Shown: positions 12,056 through 23,695, counted from the first letter of the stretch. The stretch: 64,000 nucleotides of DNA from Cynocephalus volans (GCF_027409185.1 NC_084474.1:30504382-30568381); one strand, 5' to 3'. The notes: generated by a model not told the origin, from the letters alone. Translations and numbers: made by a program.

Positions 12056-12059
12056 TGTC

Positions 12060-13505
12060 ACTTTAAGAAAAGTATTGAATGGATCAATTAACTAAATATA
12101 AGAGCTAAAACCATATAAACCCTTAGAAGAAAACATATGGGTAAATCTTCGTGACCTTGGATTTAGCAATGAATTCTTAGATACAGCACCAAAAGTACAA
12201 GCATAAAGGGAAAAAATAGATGAATTGAATTTTATCAAAATAAAAAAAGTTTCATGCATGAAGGACATACCAGGAAAGTGAAAAACACAACCTACAGAAT
12301 GAAACTATGCGGAAATTTTATACGTGATAAAGTTTTAATATTCAGAATATATAAAGAACTTCTACAATGCAATAACAAAAAAAGACAAACAAGCCAATTA
12401 AAAAATGGGCAAAAAACTTGAATGGATATTTTTCTGAAGAAGATATACTAATGTCCATAAGCACATGAAAATATGCTCAACATCACCAATTATTATGGAA
12501 TTGCAAATCAAAATCACAACAAAATACCACTTAACACCTATTGGGATGGCTATAAAAATAATTTTCTAAGAATGGAAAATAACAAGTGTTGACGAGAATG
12601 TGAAGAAATTAGAACCCTTGTACATTGTGGAAATATAACGATGGTACAGCAACTTTGAAAAATGGTTTGGTCTTTCCTCACAAAGCTTTGGCTGTCCTAT
12701 TTTTACACGGAATTACCATATTACCCAGCAATTCCACTCATAGATATAAACCCCAAAGAACTGAACACAGGGAATCAGACAGGTACTTGTACACCAGTGT
12801 TCATTACAACATTATTCATAATAGCCAAAAGGTGGAAACAACCCAAGTGTTCATGAACAGATGAATGAACAAACTCTGAAGTACACGTATAATGAAATAT
12901 TATTCAACTATAGAGGAGAATGATACAAAGTGGAGTGGGGAAAGGGGATGGGGAGGGGGGTCAGGATAAGGGGGGAATAATTGGGTGGGGGACAGGGGGT
13001 ATAATCACAATTTGTGGTAATGTGCATGCTGCCAGTATGGATCTGTCCATCACATTTTAGGCACGAGTTGTGACAATTTGTTCTGAACCCCATTAATATT
13101 CATAACCAATAAAAAAATAAAATATAGGTAGAAGAAAAAAAAAGGGGTGGGAATGAAGTTCTGATACATGGTCCAACATAGATGAACCTTGAAAATAATG
13201 CTAAGTGAAATAGGCCACGCACAAAAGGACACATATTGTATGATTCCACTTATATGAAATATCTAGAATAGGCAAATTCATAGAGACAGAGAGTACATTA
13301 GAGGTTACCAGGGGCTGGGGGAAGAGGGGAATGAGAAGCTGTTGTTTAATGGGTACATAGTTCCCGTTTGGGGTGATGAAAAAGTTTTGGAAATAGTGCT
13401 AATAGTTGCACAACAGTGTGAATATAATTAATGATGCTGAACGATACACTTAAAAATGGTTAAAATGGGAAATTTTATGTTATATATATTTTACCAGAAT
13501 AAAAA
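12060..13505 (+). repeat. L1M ORF2 C-terminus and 3'UTR
   Basis: Old L1 ORF2 end sequence (gaagaaaacatatgggtaaatcttcgtgacc; caattaaaaaatgggcaaaaaacttg; catcaccaattattatggaattgcaaatcaaaatcac; attcataatagccaaaaggtggaaacaaccc), continuing after a later insertion at 12918-13147 into the 3'UTR (gaggttaccaggggctggggg). No intact frame remains. Confidence 0.85.
12918..13147 (+). mobile_element. Short retroposon tail inserted in L1M
   Basis: This breaks the L1M between gagaatga (12916-12923) and gggaatga (13148-13155). It has a G-rich block (12930-12998), then gtataatcacaatttgtggtaatg and gaaccccattaatattcataaccaataaaa, then A-rich sequence. The order resembles the tail of the VNTR-bearing L1 derivative (gaaccccaaaaatacgtataat ... 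caataaaaac, complement of 54400-54470). I read it as a severely 5'-truncated relative. Confidence 0.55.
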
Positions 13506-13839
13506 AAAATTTTTTTAAAGTGCCGTAAGACAATCTCCTCTCCCACTGTCTTTGCTGCCCTTAATATAAGTCATTCTTAATTCCTTTTCAGGTTTTGAAT
13601 CCTTCTATTTTTTAAGTGCTGATGACTATTTTATCTAGGAATTCTCCTTTTCAGAGGCATGTAACAGAGTCAGCATGCCAGGCATGTTTTACTGTCCCTG
13701 AAGGTGTAAGCAGAACCATTATTTCTCTCTGTGTTGTTAGACTTTTTAAGAATATAAATGTGTCCAAAGTCACAGCATTTTAGAAATGTTGTTGAACACT
13801 TCCCCCTTCCACCTCCCTCAACATCTTAATAGAAATGAA

Positions 13840-14030
13840 TGCTGGGAGTGGGGTGGGGAAGGGAAGAGGGAGAATTTGGTCAAAGGGTACAAAGTGTCAG
13901 GAGGGATAAGTTTGTGAGATCTATTGCATAGCAGGGTGACTATAGTTAATAATAATGCATAGCATATTTCAAAATTGCTAAGAGTAAATCTCTAAAGTCT
14001 CACAACAAAAACTAAGTAAAAAAAGAATGT
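13840..14030 (+). repeat. L1 3'UTR fragment
   Basis: A second copy of the L1 3'UTR signature: ggtcaaagggtacaaagtgtcagg, gtgagatctattgcatagcagggtgactatagttaataataatg. Confidence 0.75.
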
Positions 14031-14074
14031 TTAAAGAAGATATAGAAAAATGGGCAGCACAAATCAATGTTTTA

Positions 14075-14515
14075 TTACTCCAGCAAAACCTTAATTGCAT
14101 ATTTTCAACTTTGCTTATATTGTCAAATTGCTCTCCAAAATGGTTGTACCAATTTATACCAGCAAGATGTGCGAACTCTTGTGTTCCTCGTCTTTGCTAA
14201 CATTTGATATTGACAGAGCGTTTTCTGGAATAAAGGTAGTGAGGCAGAGAATTGGCTTTTTGCACGTATTGTGTTATTTATTTTTTAAAATGAAGTGTGA
14301 CATATGCACAAAAAACTGCTGAAATCAGATATGTACATCTTGATGAATTATCACACCATGTGCATGCCCATGTAATCACCATTCAAGCTAAGAATTTACA
14401 CTTTTTGCAAATTTTATAGAAAACAAACGGAATCTCATTGTGGTTTTAATTTGTTTCCCTGATTTCTAGTGAGGCTGAGCATCCAATTTTACATTCAGAT
14501 TTACTCTTTTGTGAA
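14075..14515 (-). repeat. Old L1M fragment, antisense
   Basis: tcaaattgctctccaaaatggttgtaccaatttatacc and ggaatctcattgtggttttaatttgtttccctgatttctagtg are reversed L1M 3' sequence. Confidence 0.65.
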
Positions 14516-14520
14516 TTAAT

Positions 14521-14768
14521 AACAACAGCTAACACTTCTTGAATGTTTCCTGTGTTCCAGGTACTCTTGTAGGTGCTTTACTTGTATCAATTCACTTAAT
14601 TCTCACAGTAGTCCTATATACTATGTTATTATTATTCCCACTTTACAGATGAGTAAACGAGGTAGTCACATGACTAGTCACTGCCCATAGTCATAAGGTT
14701 AGTCAGTGGTGAAACCAGAATTTGAATCCAGACAGTCTTGCTCAGAGTTTGTGCTTTTAGTCACTGTA
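14521..14768 (-). repeat. MIR SINE
   Basis: The reversed MIR consensus is clear: ggtgctttacttgtatcaattcacttaattctcacag, cccactttacagatgagtaaacgagg, and agaatttgaatccagacagtc. Confidence 0.85.
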
Positions 14769-14784
14769 TTATTAATGTACAACT

Positions 14785-15420
14785 TCCTGTATTAGTTATC
14801 ACTGCACAACATATCACTCCTGAACTTAATAGCTTAATACAACAAAAATTTATCTCATAACTTCTAAGTGTCAGATATCTGGTAGAAATCAGTGTCAAGA
14901 TCTCTCAAGAAGTTGCTGTCATGATGTCAGCTGGGTTGTCTGAAGGATTGACTGGAGAATAAAATATGCTTACAAGACTGCTCACTCATATAGCTATTGG
15001 CTGGAAGCCTCAGGTCCTTGCCATATGAACCATTCTATAGAGCTGCTCGAGTGTCCTTATTACACAGTGGTTAGCTTCTTCTAAAGCAAGTAATCCAAGA
15101 CAGAGCAAGGAGGAAGTCATGATGCCTTTTATGACTTAGTCTCAGAAGTCACACCCATTATCTTTTCCATGTTATTCAATTTGGTAGAAGAGTTACTAAG
15201 TCCAGCCTATACTCAAGGAGAGGGGAATTAACTATACTTTTTGAAGGGAATGTGAGGGCTGGATGGTTAGTTAGCTCAATTGGTTAGAGCATGATGTTAA
15301 TAACACCAAGGTCCAGGGTTCAATCTTTGTACTGACCAGCTGCACCCCCCCAAAAAAAAGGAATCAAGAAGGGGATGTGGACAGAATTTGTTGACATTTT
15401 TTAAACCATCACATTTATAT
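14785..15420 (-). repeat. Ancient repeat with CYN insertion
   Basis: The stretch cctgtattagttatcactgcacaacatatcac ... gtccagcctatactcaaggagaggggaattaac is a reversed old LTR-like mammalian repeat. It continues as aatcaagaaggggatgtgg beyond the CYN SINE at 15253. The family is not certain. Confidence 0.5.
15253..15361 (+). repeat. CYN SINE monomer
   Basis: ggctggatggttagttagctcaattggttagag ... caaggtccagggttcaatctttgtactgacc plus a C-rich and A-rich tail. A and B boxes are recognisable. Confidence 0.85.
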
Positions 15421-15424
15421 TGCC

Positions 15425-15965
15425 TTTACTCCTGTGTGTGTGTGTAATTTGTCTTAAGGGATTCTTTAAATATTCTGAATAATCATTCTTTGTTGGATAT
15501 ATGCATTACAAATATTTTCTCCCAGACTGTGATAATCACGTTGGGATTGTGATTGGAATTGCAATAAATTTACAGATTACTTTGAGGCAAACTGACATCC
15601 TTACAATATTGAGTCTCTTTACCCATGAACATAGACTATCTCTGTGTTTACTGAGGGCTATAATTCATCTTATAAATTTTTATAATTTTCTTCATAAAGG
15701 TCTTTTATAAAATTTATTCCTAATTATTCTTAAAATTTATATTTTAAAACTTTTTGGGGGCCATATTAGAAGAATGTAACAGATTTTTGAACATTGAATT
15801 TATAACCAGCCACTTTTGCTGAGCTCTCTTACTACATTTTTGTCTTACTAAATTTGGATTTTGTATATAGTCAATTAGATTGGCTGTTATTATTGGCAGT
15901 TTAATTTCATTTTTTCAGATTCTTGTACTTTTTTTTCTTGTCTTACTCTGTTGGTTAGGATCTCT
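15425..15965 (-). repeat. Old L1M ORF2 fragment, antisense
   Basis: cattctttgttggatatatgcattacaaatattttctcccag and ttggaattgcaataaatttacagattac are reversed L1 ORF2 or 3' blocks joined with deletions. Confidence 0.65.
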
Positions 15966-16590
15966 AACATAATAATGCACATTCTCAAATTTAGGGGAAA
16001 TTTCCCTCAAGTATTTACTCAAGAGAAATTCTTGCACATGTGCATGAGGAGACATTAAAAGAATTTTATAGTAGCCTTTGCTTATAGCCAAGAAAAAATG
16101 AAGAAATAAACAAATGAAAATCAAACAAACAAAAAACCAAACTAAAACCAAAACCAAAATAGGAAACAAAAAGCTGATAATGACAATGTTCATTAACAAG
16201 AGAATAAATGAATGCATTGTGATATTGTCATTCAATGAAAAATTATATAGCAGTGAAAATGAATGAATAGACCTACATGTATCAACATGGATAAGTCTCA
16301 AAAATACAATAGGAGAAAAAGATGTAAACATACAGAATAATGACACTAATAAAATGTTAAAAATGTGAAATAATACTATACATTGTATACTACACATACA
16401 TGAGTGGGAAGGATAAGAATCCATTAGGCATGGAGGTTGGAGGAAGGAAATGTTATTGGGGACTTCAGCCATATTTGTATTATATTTCTTATAGGTGTTC
16501 TGTACATGAGTTTTTGTTGTATTATTCTTATGCCTTTTTCTAAGACATCACATGAGGAAAATAAAAAAGAAATAAAGAGTTTCATAAATT
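15966..16590 (+). repeat. Old L1M 3' fragment
   Basis: Sequence such as gaataaatgaatgcattgtgatattgtcattcaatg ... tatagcagtgaaaatgaatgaatagacc ... aatacaataggagaaaaagatg is a degenerate L1M 3' end. It includes an A-rich low-complexity stretch at 16090-16170. Confidence 0.6.
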
Positions 16591-16639
16591 GTAAAGTACT
16601 ATGCAAATATGAATAGTTGTCAAAGTACAAAGATTAATC

Positions 16640-16866
16640 ATGGAGGCTCTGCAGTCAGGTTATTTGGGTTCAGATTCTGGTGTTCCTTCACTCATCGTAT
16701 AAACTTGGCCAAGCTCTATAACTTCTCCATGCCTTGGTTTCCTTGTCTATAAAGTGAAAATTAATAATATTATCTGTCTTATAGGGCAATTTGAGATGAT
16801 AAACAAGGCCTAATATATATAAATCACTAAACCCAATCTTAGCACTGAATAACAGTAGCTATTAAA
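16640..16866 (+). repeat. MIR SINE
   Basis: Forward MIR with ctgcagtcaggttatttgggttcag, ttggtttccttgtctataaagtg, ttatagggcaatttgagatgat and cagtagctatta. Confidence 0.8.
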
Positions 16867-17129
16867 ACAACCTTCACAACTGAGACACAAATGCATTTCT
16901 GTGCCATTGAGAGCAACAGTCAACATTCTGCCATACACTGGTGAGGGAGGAATGCTCTTGGAATTTAATGAAAGCCCCTGAATTTTATTAATGAGTACAA
17001 AGGTGAAATTGATAACATGGTATATGTCATATACTTCAGGTATGCAGGACAATTCACATAATTCACATCTATCTGGACCTCCTATGTTTTTATTTGCTAA
17101 ATCTGGCAACCCCGTATTTAGGGAAGGGC

Positions 17130-17508
17130 AGTGTCTTAGTTCATTTGGGCTGCTATAACAAAATACCTTAGACTTCGTAATTTATAAATAATAGAAACTT
17201 ATTTCTCACAGTTGTGTAGGCTGGGAAATCCAAGATCAAGGTGCCAGCAGATTTGGTGTCTGGTGAAGGCTCACTCTCTGCTTCATCGATGGTGTCTGCT
17301 GCTGAACCTTCACGTGTTGAAGGGGTTGAAGGGTGTAAGGGACTAACAGACTCCCTCAAGCCCTTTTATAAGGGAACTAATCCCATTCATGAGGATGGAA
17401 CTCTTATGACCTAATCACCTCCTAAAGGCCCCACCTCTTCATACTACTGCATTGGGGATTAAGTTTCAATACGAATTTTGGAGGGACACAAACATTCAAC
17501 CACAGCAA
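17130..17508 (-). mobile_element. MLT1-type LTR, antisense
   Basis: The plus strand reads gtcttagttcatttgggctgctataacaaaatacc and ends tttggagggacacaaacattcaaccac, the reverse complement of the LTR type at 6.2 kb. Confidence 0.82.
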
Positions 17509-17639
17509 TCAACCCAAGCAGAGAACTCACGTTTGCAAGGGTGTAGAGGCAGGTGTCTTCAGGAAGAGAAAGGTGTCTTCAGGAGGACCAGAGATCAGTG
17601 TGGCTATAGAATAATGTGGGTGTGGGAAAGCAGGTTTGC

Positions 17640-18180
17640 ACATGTATTTTGTGTGGGGACTGGCATGGAGAAAAGAAGTATGAAATAAAGCAGAAAAAGT
17701 AGATAGAGTCCACGTTTTATAAACTTTATATCTTACACTAAAAATTTGTTCTTTAACCTGTTGACATTAGAAAAACATTGACAGATTTAAGCAGTGAAGT
17801 AACACGAGCAGATTTGTGTTTTAAAAGATCACCCTGGAGGCAGGATGGACTGAAGTGAAGAAACTGGAGGCAGGTGGACCAGCAGCTACAGTTTGAGTGA
17901 GAGAGGATCAAGTTTTTTTTTTTTTTTTTAAAGATGACCGGTAAGGGGATCTTAACCCTTGACTTGGTGTTGTCAGCACCACGCTCACCCAAGTGAGCTA
18001 CGGGCTGGCCTGAGGATGACGTCTTAACCAAAACAGCAGTAGCAGTATTGGAGAGCAGCACCCAAATTTAGTTGACACTCAGTAGCAGAATTGTCAGAAC
18101 TTGGCAACCAGCTGGATATAGCAGTGGTGAGGGAGATGGGGGTGTTGAAGTGGATTCTGAGGTTAACGTCTTGGCATTTG
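17640..18180. repeat. Ancient mammalian repeat split by a CYN SINE
   Basis: aagcagtgaagtaacacgagcagatttgtgttttaaaagatcaccctgg (17793-17840), aggatgacgtc and neighbouring sequence match a common old repeat consensus. The CYN copy at 17911-18012 interrupts it. The family is not named. Confidence 0.45.
17911..18013 (-). repeat. CYN SINE monomer
   Basis: Poly(T), then gatgaccggtaaggggatcttaacccttgacttggtgttgtcagcacc ... caagtgagctacgggctggcc. The reverse orientation is clear. Confidence 0.88.
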
Positions 18181-19090
18181 TGTGAATAGTGATATTATTT
18201 ATAGTGAGGCACAGAGAAGGAAGAGGTTTGGTGAGAGAGAGAGCTCATTCAGTTTTGTGCGTACTGAAGTAGTATTTTCCTGGAGCAGAAGCAGGAGCCC
18301 GGGGCTCAGGTTTACGTGTGGGAGCCATCGTTGCCTGAGGGTGGCTGCAGCCATTGTGTACCTGAGATTTCCTCTGGGAGAGAAGACATTGAGGCAGTGT
18401 TCAAAGAGGCAGAAGGAGACCTAGGGAAGGCAAGTATCACAAAGCTGAATAAGAAGAGGGGTAACAAAGGAGCGTCAACGGTGAACTAGCCCAGATGTTA
18501 TGCTGAAAAGAGGCCACTGGCCGATTAGGGTGTTGCTCTGACCTTGCAGGAGCAGTTTCATCTGAGTGCTGAGGGCAGAGGGCAGGAACCAGAAGGGAAG
18601 ATAAATGCAAAAATGAAGAGATTACTCTTCTAATAGGGAGACACTCAAAGGACAGAGAAGCTGGAGGGATTGACAATGTGATTATTTATGACACCATGAA
18701 GTTGGCAATTTCCTTTGATTGGTTTTTGAGTTGTGCTCTTGAGGCAGGGCAAATAGGGACACGCCCCAGGGAGGCTGCTCATAAATATTCAGACTGGATT
18801 GGCCAGTGCCTGCACACTGAGGTGGAACAGGAAGGGCAGGAGGTTGGCCAAGACCTGGGACCTGGGGCAGAAGGAAGGAGAAGGTCAGGGCCCCTGCATC
18901 TCTCTCTGGCAGAAATGCCTGTGCACTCCTTTGGTGTGTACTTTTGCTTGGTAATAGAGCCCTATTATGTTCTCCTTCTCTGTCCCTCTCTTCCTTTACT
19001 TTCACCAGTCCCATGAAATATTCTTCTTTCATGGATGGACTAAGAACCTGGATCTGCCACCCAGTAACACACTGATACAAGAGGCTGGCT
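18180..19090. other. Unassigned sequence
   Basis: Moderately GC-rich around 18260-18420 and 18740-18900. Frames of up to 132 codons occur but show no family resemblance. No element is recognised. Confidence 0.55.
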
Positions 19091-19390
19091 TGTTATATTT
19101 AGCCAGTCTGCCCTCTTAAATTAAAATGGAGACTAGGCCTGAAGAATCCCTGAGCAGACAAAACCAGTTAGGCCTCATAAGTGACCTCAACCTTGTTTGA
19201 TTTACAAACATAAATGAAACTTAACTTGAGTTATTTCTTGTAAATGCCTATATTAAAGAAAAACTGAACTTAAGCACAGCCAATCAGAAGTAGCCAACAA
19301 ACTTGTAATTCCATAACTAGGGACTTTCCAATGGGATAGACCAAGTAAAATAACTATGTAACTAACCGATCATATGTTTTGTTTGCTTTA
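19091..19390 (+). mobile_element. Outer old LTR, 5' portion
   Basis: This begins tgttatatttagcc and contains the CCAATCAG-type and upstream promoter sequence expected of an ERV1-class LTR. It is broken at 19390 by the MaLR provirus, and its 3' part resumes at 23234. I cannot name the family securely. Confidence 0.55.
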
Positions 19391-20100
19391 TGATAGAGTT
19401 TGGATATATTGCCCCTCCAAAGCTCATGTCAAAATCTTGATCCCCAATGTGGCAGTGTTGGGAGCTGTTTTGGTCATGGGGTGCAGATCCCTCATGAATA
19501 GATTAATGCTGGGGTTGCGGGGGGTGGATGGGACAGACTAGTGAGTAAATTCTCACTCTCTTAGTTCCTGATAGAGCTGGTTGTTTAAAGGACCCTGACA
19601 CTTCCTCTCTCTGCTCTCTCTGCTCCACCACTCTCTCCATGTGACATTTTGCACTGCTGTAGAGTCACCTCATCAGATGTATTCCCTGGACTTTGGACCT
19701 CCCAGCCTGCAAAACAATACCCAATTTCAGGTACTCTGTTATGGTAACACAAAAACAGACTAATGCAGAAAATTGGTACTGAGGGGTGGGGTGTTGCTAT
19801 ACAGATACCTGAAAATGTGGAAATGGCTTTGGAACTGGGTAATGGGCAAAGGTTGAAGGAGTTGGAGGACTCAGAAGAGGACAAAAAGATGAGGGAAAGT
19901 TTGGAACTTCTTAGAGACTGGTTAAATGGTCATGACCAGAATGCTGACAGAAATGTGGACAGTAAAGGCCATACTGATGAGGTCTCATGGAGAAATGAGG
20001 AACTTACTGGGAACTGGACAAAAGATCACCCTTGTTACACCACAGCAAGGAATTTAGCTGCATTGTTGTCCATGCCTTAGAACTTTGTGGAAGGTGGAGC

Positions 20101-20815
20101 TGAGGCAGGAAGCTAGATAGAGATAAAAGTGGGAGGAGGAAAAACTGGTTATTTGCAAATGGGACAAATCAGTTTCCTGAGCAGGCATGGGCACGAGCAG
20201 AAGCAACCAGAGGAGACAAAGAGAGTCCCAGATAGGGAGCTGCCCACCTTGGGCACCGTTCAGTTAGACCAATGAGTTTTTACCAGCTACGGCGCCAATC
20301 TCTTTAACCAATACAACAGAAATTACATTCAGGGCTCAACCAATGACTAAAGGGCACGAATCCCGCTAAGAGGACTTAAAACCCCAGGAGTGTAACTGTC
20401 AGCACCCTTGAGCACTCTTCTCCCTTGCTCAAGGCAGCTCCATTTTTTCCGGAGTGTACTCTTCTCTCTTCCTTTCCTAAATAAACTTGTCTTTACTTTT
20501 CATTTCTGCTTTGTCTTGTCCAATTCTTTGTTTGAGACAGCAAGAACCCAGATCTAGCCAGTGAGACCTGGAATTTTCCTGTAACATCATTATTCCCTGA
20601 CTGGGAAATGAAAGAAAAGGTAAATGTTCTTCCTTACTGCTGCTTCTTTCCTCTCAGCAGAAATGAAGTAAGATTGAGACAGGGTTGACAGTTTTTGGTA
20701 AGGCTACTCTGGAACAGAATTGAAATCCATCTCTCTCTGACCCATGAAAGCCCAAGATCTGAGAGTGCGAGAGACGTTTCTTAGCTTCCTCTCTCCTTTC
20801 CTTTTTCCTGTAACA
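20101..20815 (+). mobile_element. LTR insertion inside the MaLR internal region
   Basis: The MaLR internal sequence is interrupted after gagc (20097-20100) and resumes with gaac (20816-20819), a near-perfect 4-bp duplication typical of gamma-type (ERV1) integration. The insert begins tgaggcagg and ends tgtaaca. It contains a poly(A) signal (aataaa, 20479) followed by a U5-like stretch, so the block to about 20586, which also ends cctgtaaca, looks like the LTR. The remaining ~230 bp may be leader or part of the LTR. There are no viral genes in it. Confidence 0.6.
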
Positions 20816-22162
20816 GAACTGAAGAGTCATGAGCCAGAATACATGGCAGAAGAAATTTCTAAGCAGCAAAGCATTCAGACAGCTGCATGGCTACTTCTAA
20901 CAGCCTATGCTGAGTTATGGTGGTAAAGGCATGATGTAAAGCCAGAATTTATAGTTAAAAGGGAAGTAGAGTATAAAGATTTGGAAAATTTGCAGCCTAG
21001 ACATGTGGTAGAGAAGCAGGGAGCATTTTCAGGAGAAGAATCTAAGGGTGCACTGGTTGCTAAAGACATTAGCATGGCTCTGAGGCAGCCAGGTGCTAAT
21101 AGCCAAGACTGTGAGAGAAAGGCCCTGAAGGCATTTCAGAAAGTCTCTGTGGCCACTTCTCCCATCACAGACCCAGAGGCCTAGGAGGATTGAATTGTTT
21201 TGGGGGACAGACCTGGGGCGCCACCTAAGGACGCAGGTTCCTGCATCCTGGTAGCTCCAGCTGGAGCAGCCTTACCTCAAGCAGCCCCAAGTGTGGTTCA
21301 TGCTGTAGCTCTGGAGAGCAACCAGAAACCTTGGTCTGCTAGCCAGCAGAACTCAAGAGCAAGAGCTGCTACACCTCCACCCAGATTTCAGAGGATGTAT
21401 GGAAAAGCCTGTGTGCACAGGCAGAGAACTGTTGCAGGAGGAGAGCCACCACAGAAGGCATCTACTAGAGAAATGCCAAGCAAAAATGTTGGGTCAGAGC
21501 CCCCACAGAGAGCCCATGCGAGGGCAATATCTAGTAGGCCCATGGGAGCAGGACCATCACCAAGACCCCAGAATTGTAGGGCCTTTGACAATGTGCAATG
21601 CCCACCTCGAAAAGCCATAGGCACCTGTGCAGCCCAGTGTGCTGCTCCTGACAGAACCATGGGGGTGGGGCTACCCAAAGCTTTGGGGGCCCAAACCCCG
21701 CACTGTGCCATGATACAGGACTTGAGTCAAAGGAAATCATTTTGGAGCTTTAATATTTAATGTATGCCCTGCTGGGTTTCAGACTTGTTTGGTGCCTGTT
21801 TCTTCTTTCTTCTGGACTATGTCTTCCTTTTGGAATGGCAGTGTGTGCCCAATGTCTGTTCTACCATTATGTCTTGGAAGAATGTAAATTTGTTTTTGAC
21901 TTTTACAGGTTTACAGCTGGAAGGAGTTTTGCCTTTAGTTTCAGATGAGACTTGGGACTTTTAAGTTGGTGCTGGGACGAGCTAAGACTTTTGGGACTAT
22001 TGGGATGGAATAATTGTATTTTTTATGTGAGAGAGACCTGATTTTTGGGGAGCCAGGGGTGGAATGATAGAGTTTGGATATGTGGTCCCTCCAAAGCTCA
22101 TGTTGAAATCTGATCCCCAGTGTGGCAGTGTTGGGAGTTGTTTGGGTTATGGGGGGCAGATC

Positions 22163-22917
22163 CCTCATGAATAGATTTTTAAAAATTATTTTTATTTATT
22201 TATTATTAGCAAATTCATTGTTACAAATCATACTTATTCTTTATGCCCCTTATCCAGTCTCTCCCCTTCCTCCTCCTCTTTCTCCTTCTCCCTCCCACTC
22301 CGCTCTCTCCCGTCCCCCTCCCCCTCCCCTCTCTCTCGTCCCCCTCCCACTCCTGATAACCCCGACCCGATCCTCCTCCCCCCTCTAATAACCATAGATT
22401 TGTTTTCTCCATCTGATAGATTATCTCCTCCTCTGTTGGTTTCTTGCCCAGGTGATCTGTCCAGTACCAAGACAGGTGTTATCAAATTCTCCCCTATTAT
22501 TGTAAATCAGATGCTTCTTCTATTACTCTGGAGTGTGCTTTGTGGAGAGAGAACCTCTTTTTTTTTTTGGTCTCTGCTGGTGCCTCTCCTTGTGTCAATG
22601 CAATCGAGAGTCTGGTGTGCCAACTGGACAGTGGCTGTGACTGCTGCCATAGAGACTAGCTGCTTTTGCGGCCGCCATGGCAATTTGCGGTGGCTATGGT
22701 GGGCTACCTGTATGAAAATGGTGTCTTTGGTGTGCCTTTACCTGGTTGCAGCTAGGTTTGGCTTCCCCTGGCTCCACACCTCAGGGCCCCAGTGGGGCCC
22801 CAGGGAGGTGGCAGTAGCTTGCCTAGGTGCAGCTGGATTCAGCTTCTCCTGGCGCCATGCCTCAGGGACCTGGCAGGGCCCTGGGGTAGTGGTGGCAGCT
22901 TGCCTATTTGTGGATGC
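22163..22917 (-). mobile_element. Second copy of the VNTR-bearing L1 derivative, 5'-truncated
   Basis: This inserts into the 3' LTR of the MaLR provirus with a duplication of catgaatagatt (about 22147-22162 and 22918-22934). From its A-rich end (22163-22205) it shows the same order as the 54.4-56.1 kb element: a tail containing the complement of tacaaatcatacttattctttatgcccctt, a pyrimidine-rich block (22260-22380), an endonuclease-derived segment near 22440-22490, the cttctattactctggagtg block at 22514, a 5'UTR-like segment, and about two and a half ~80-bp VNTR units (anchor gcttgcct at 22817 and 22898). It is cut off inside the VNTR. Confidence 0.8.
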
Positions 22918-23233
22918 GTCCTTCATGAATAGATTAGTACCCAGTGGGGGTGGGTAGTGAGTGAATTCTCCCTCTATTATTTCCTGCAAGAGCTGGTTGT
23001 TTAAAGGACCCTGGTGCTTCCTCTCCGCCCCCCCACTCTCGCTTCCTCTTGCAATGTGATTTAATTGCACCTCCTGGCTGCCTGCCGCTTTTAGCCATGA
23101 GTAGAAAAAGCCCGCAGCCCATGTCAGATGCAGCTGTCCCAGAATCATGAGTTAAATAAATCTCTTTTCTTTATTAATTACCCACTTTTAGGTATTTCTG
23201 TAATAAGCAACAGAAATGGACTAAAACACTTTA

Positions 23234-23385
23234 CTTTCATGTCCATCCTATAAAATTCTTCCCCTTGTGTTCCCTCAAGGGAGCTCCTCAACCGCTTCTG
23301 GTTTGGAGCTGCCTGATTAATGAATCTTTGTTTGCTCAAATAAACTTTTAAAAATTTTATTGTGCTTCAGTTTACCTTTTTAACA
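23234..23385 (+). mobile_element. Outer old LTR, 3' portion
   Basis: This continues the LTR interrupted at 19390: cctataaaattcttcccc, then gctcaaataaacttttaaaa (poly(A) signal), ending cctttttaaca. Joining the two pieces gives an LTR of about 450 bp. Flanking target duplications are not clear. Confidence 0.55.
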
Positions 23386-23634
23386 CCTCCCATTTAATTG
23401 AAAAATCAATTGATGCTTGTTTTCCCCTTCCCATTGTTCTTCTGAGAAAACAATTTTGTGGACCTTTATTAAAAATTTTTTGATATCTTAAATCAGAAAT
23501 AAGCCATTTCTTTTGCTGTGAAAATTCCCAGTCTGTGATAAAATGTTAAGTTTTTCATGAGACCATGCACTGAGAAAGCCTATTCAATAATATAAATCTT
23601 TAATGATAAGCACAAAATGTAGAGAGTAAAACAT

Positions 23635-23695
23635 AATCCACCAAGGGCAAGGGTTTTGATCCCCATACCAGCCGGCAGTCAAAAAAAAGAAACAA
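23635..23695 (+). repeat. CYN SINE 3' fragment
   Basis: ccaccaagggcaagggttttgatccccataccagccgg, followed by an A-rich tail. Only the B-box half is present. Confidence 0.7.

Larger units (their letters stand above)
19391..23228 (+). mobile_element. MaLR (THE1/MST/MLT-like) provirus with both LTRs
   Basis: The 5' LTR (19391-19767) begins tgatagagtttggatat and ends ...actaatgca. The 3' LTR (22067-22162 plus 22918-23228) begins the same way and ends ...ctaaaaca. A perfect 5-bp target duplication, cttta, lies at 19386-19390 and 23229-23233. The internal part begins gaaaattggtactgaggggtgggg and holds the MaLR internal blocks (tttggaactgggtaatgggcaaagg; atttctaagcagcaaagc). It is a non-autonomous ERVL-related element without pol or env. 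It contains two later insertions. Confidence 0.88.

Noticed and set aside
15915..16472. Open frame of 185 codons, minus strand
   Set aside because: Antisense of an A-rich L1M fragment. The hydrophobic sequence comes from T-rich DNA read as Phe/Leu/Ile.
19763..20080. Acidic open frame of 105 codons after the MaLR 5' LTR
   Set aside because: The sequence is the conserved start of the MaLR internal region seen in thousands of copies. No protein function is established and the frame is cut by the LTR insertion.
21200..21760. Open frame of 186 codons, plus strand
   Set aside because: It lies in the MaLR internal region, which is normally non-coding or only remotely gag-related. Composition is Pro/Ala-rich without recognisable domains, so chance is the simplest explanation.
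22400..22957. Open frame of 185 codons, plus strand
   Set aside because: It runs antisense through the VNTR L1 derivative and crosses its insertion junction into the LTR, so it cannot be an inherited gene.
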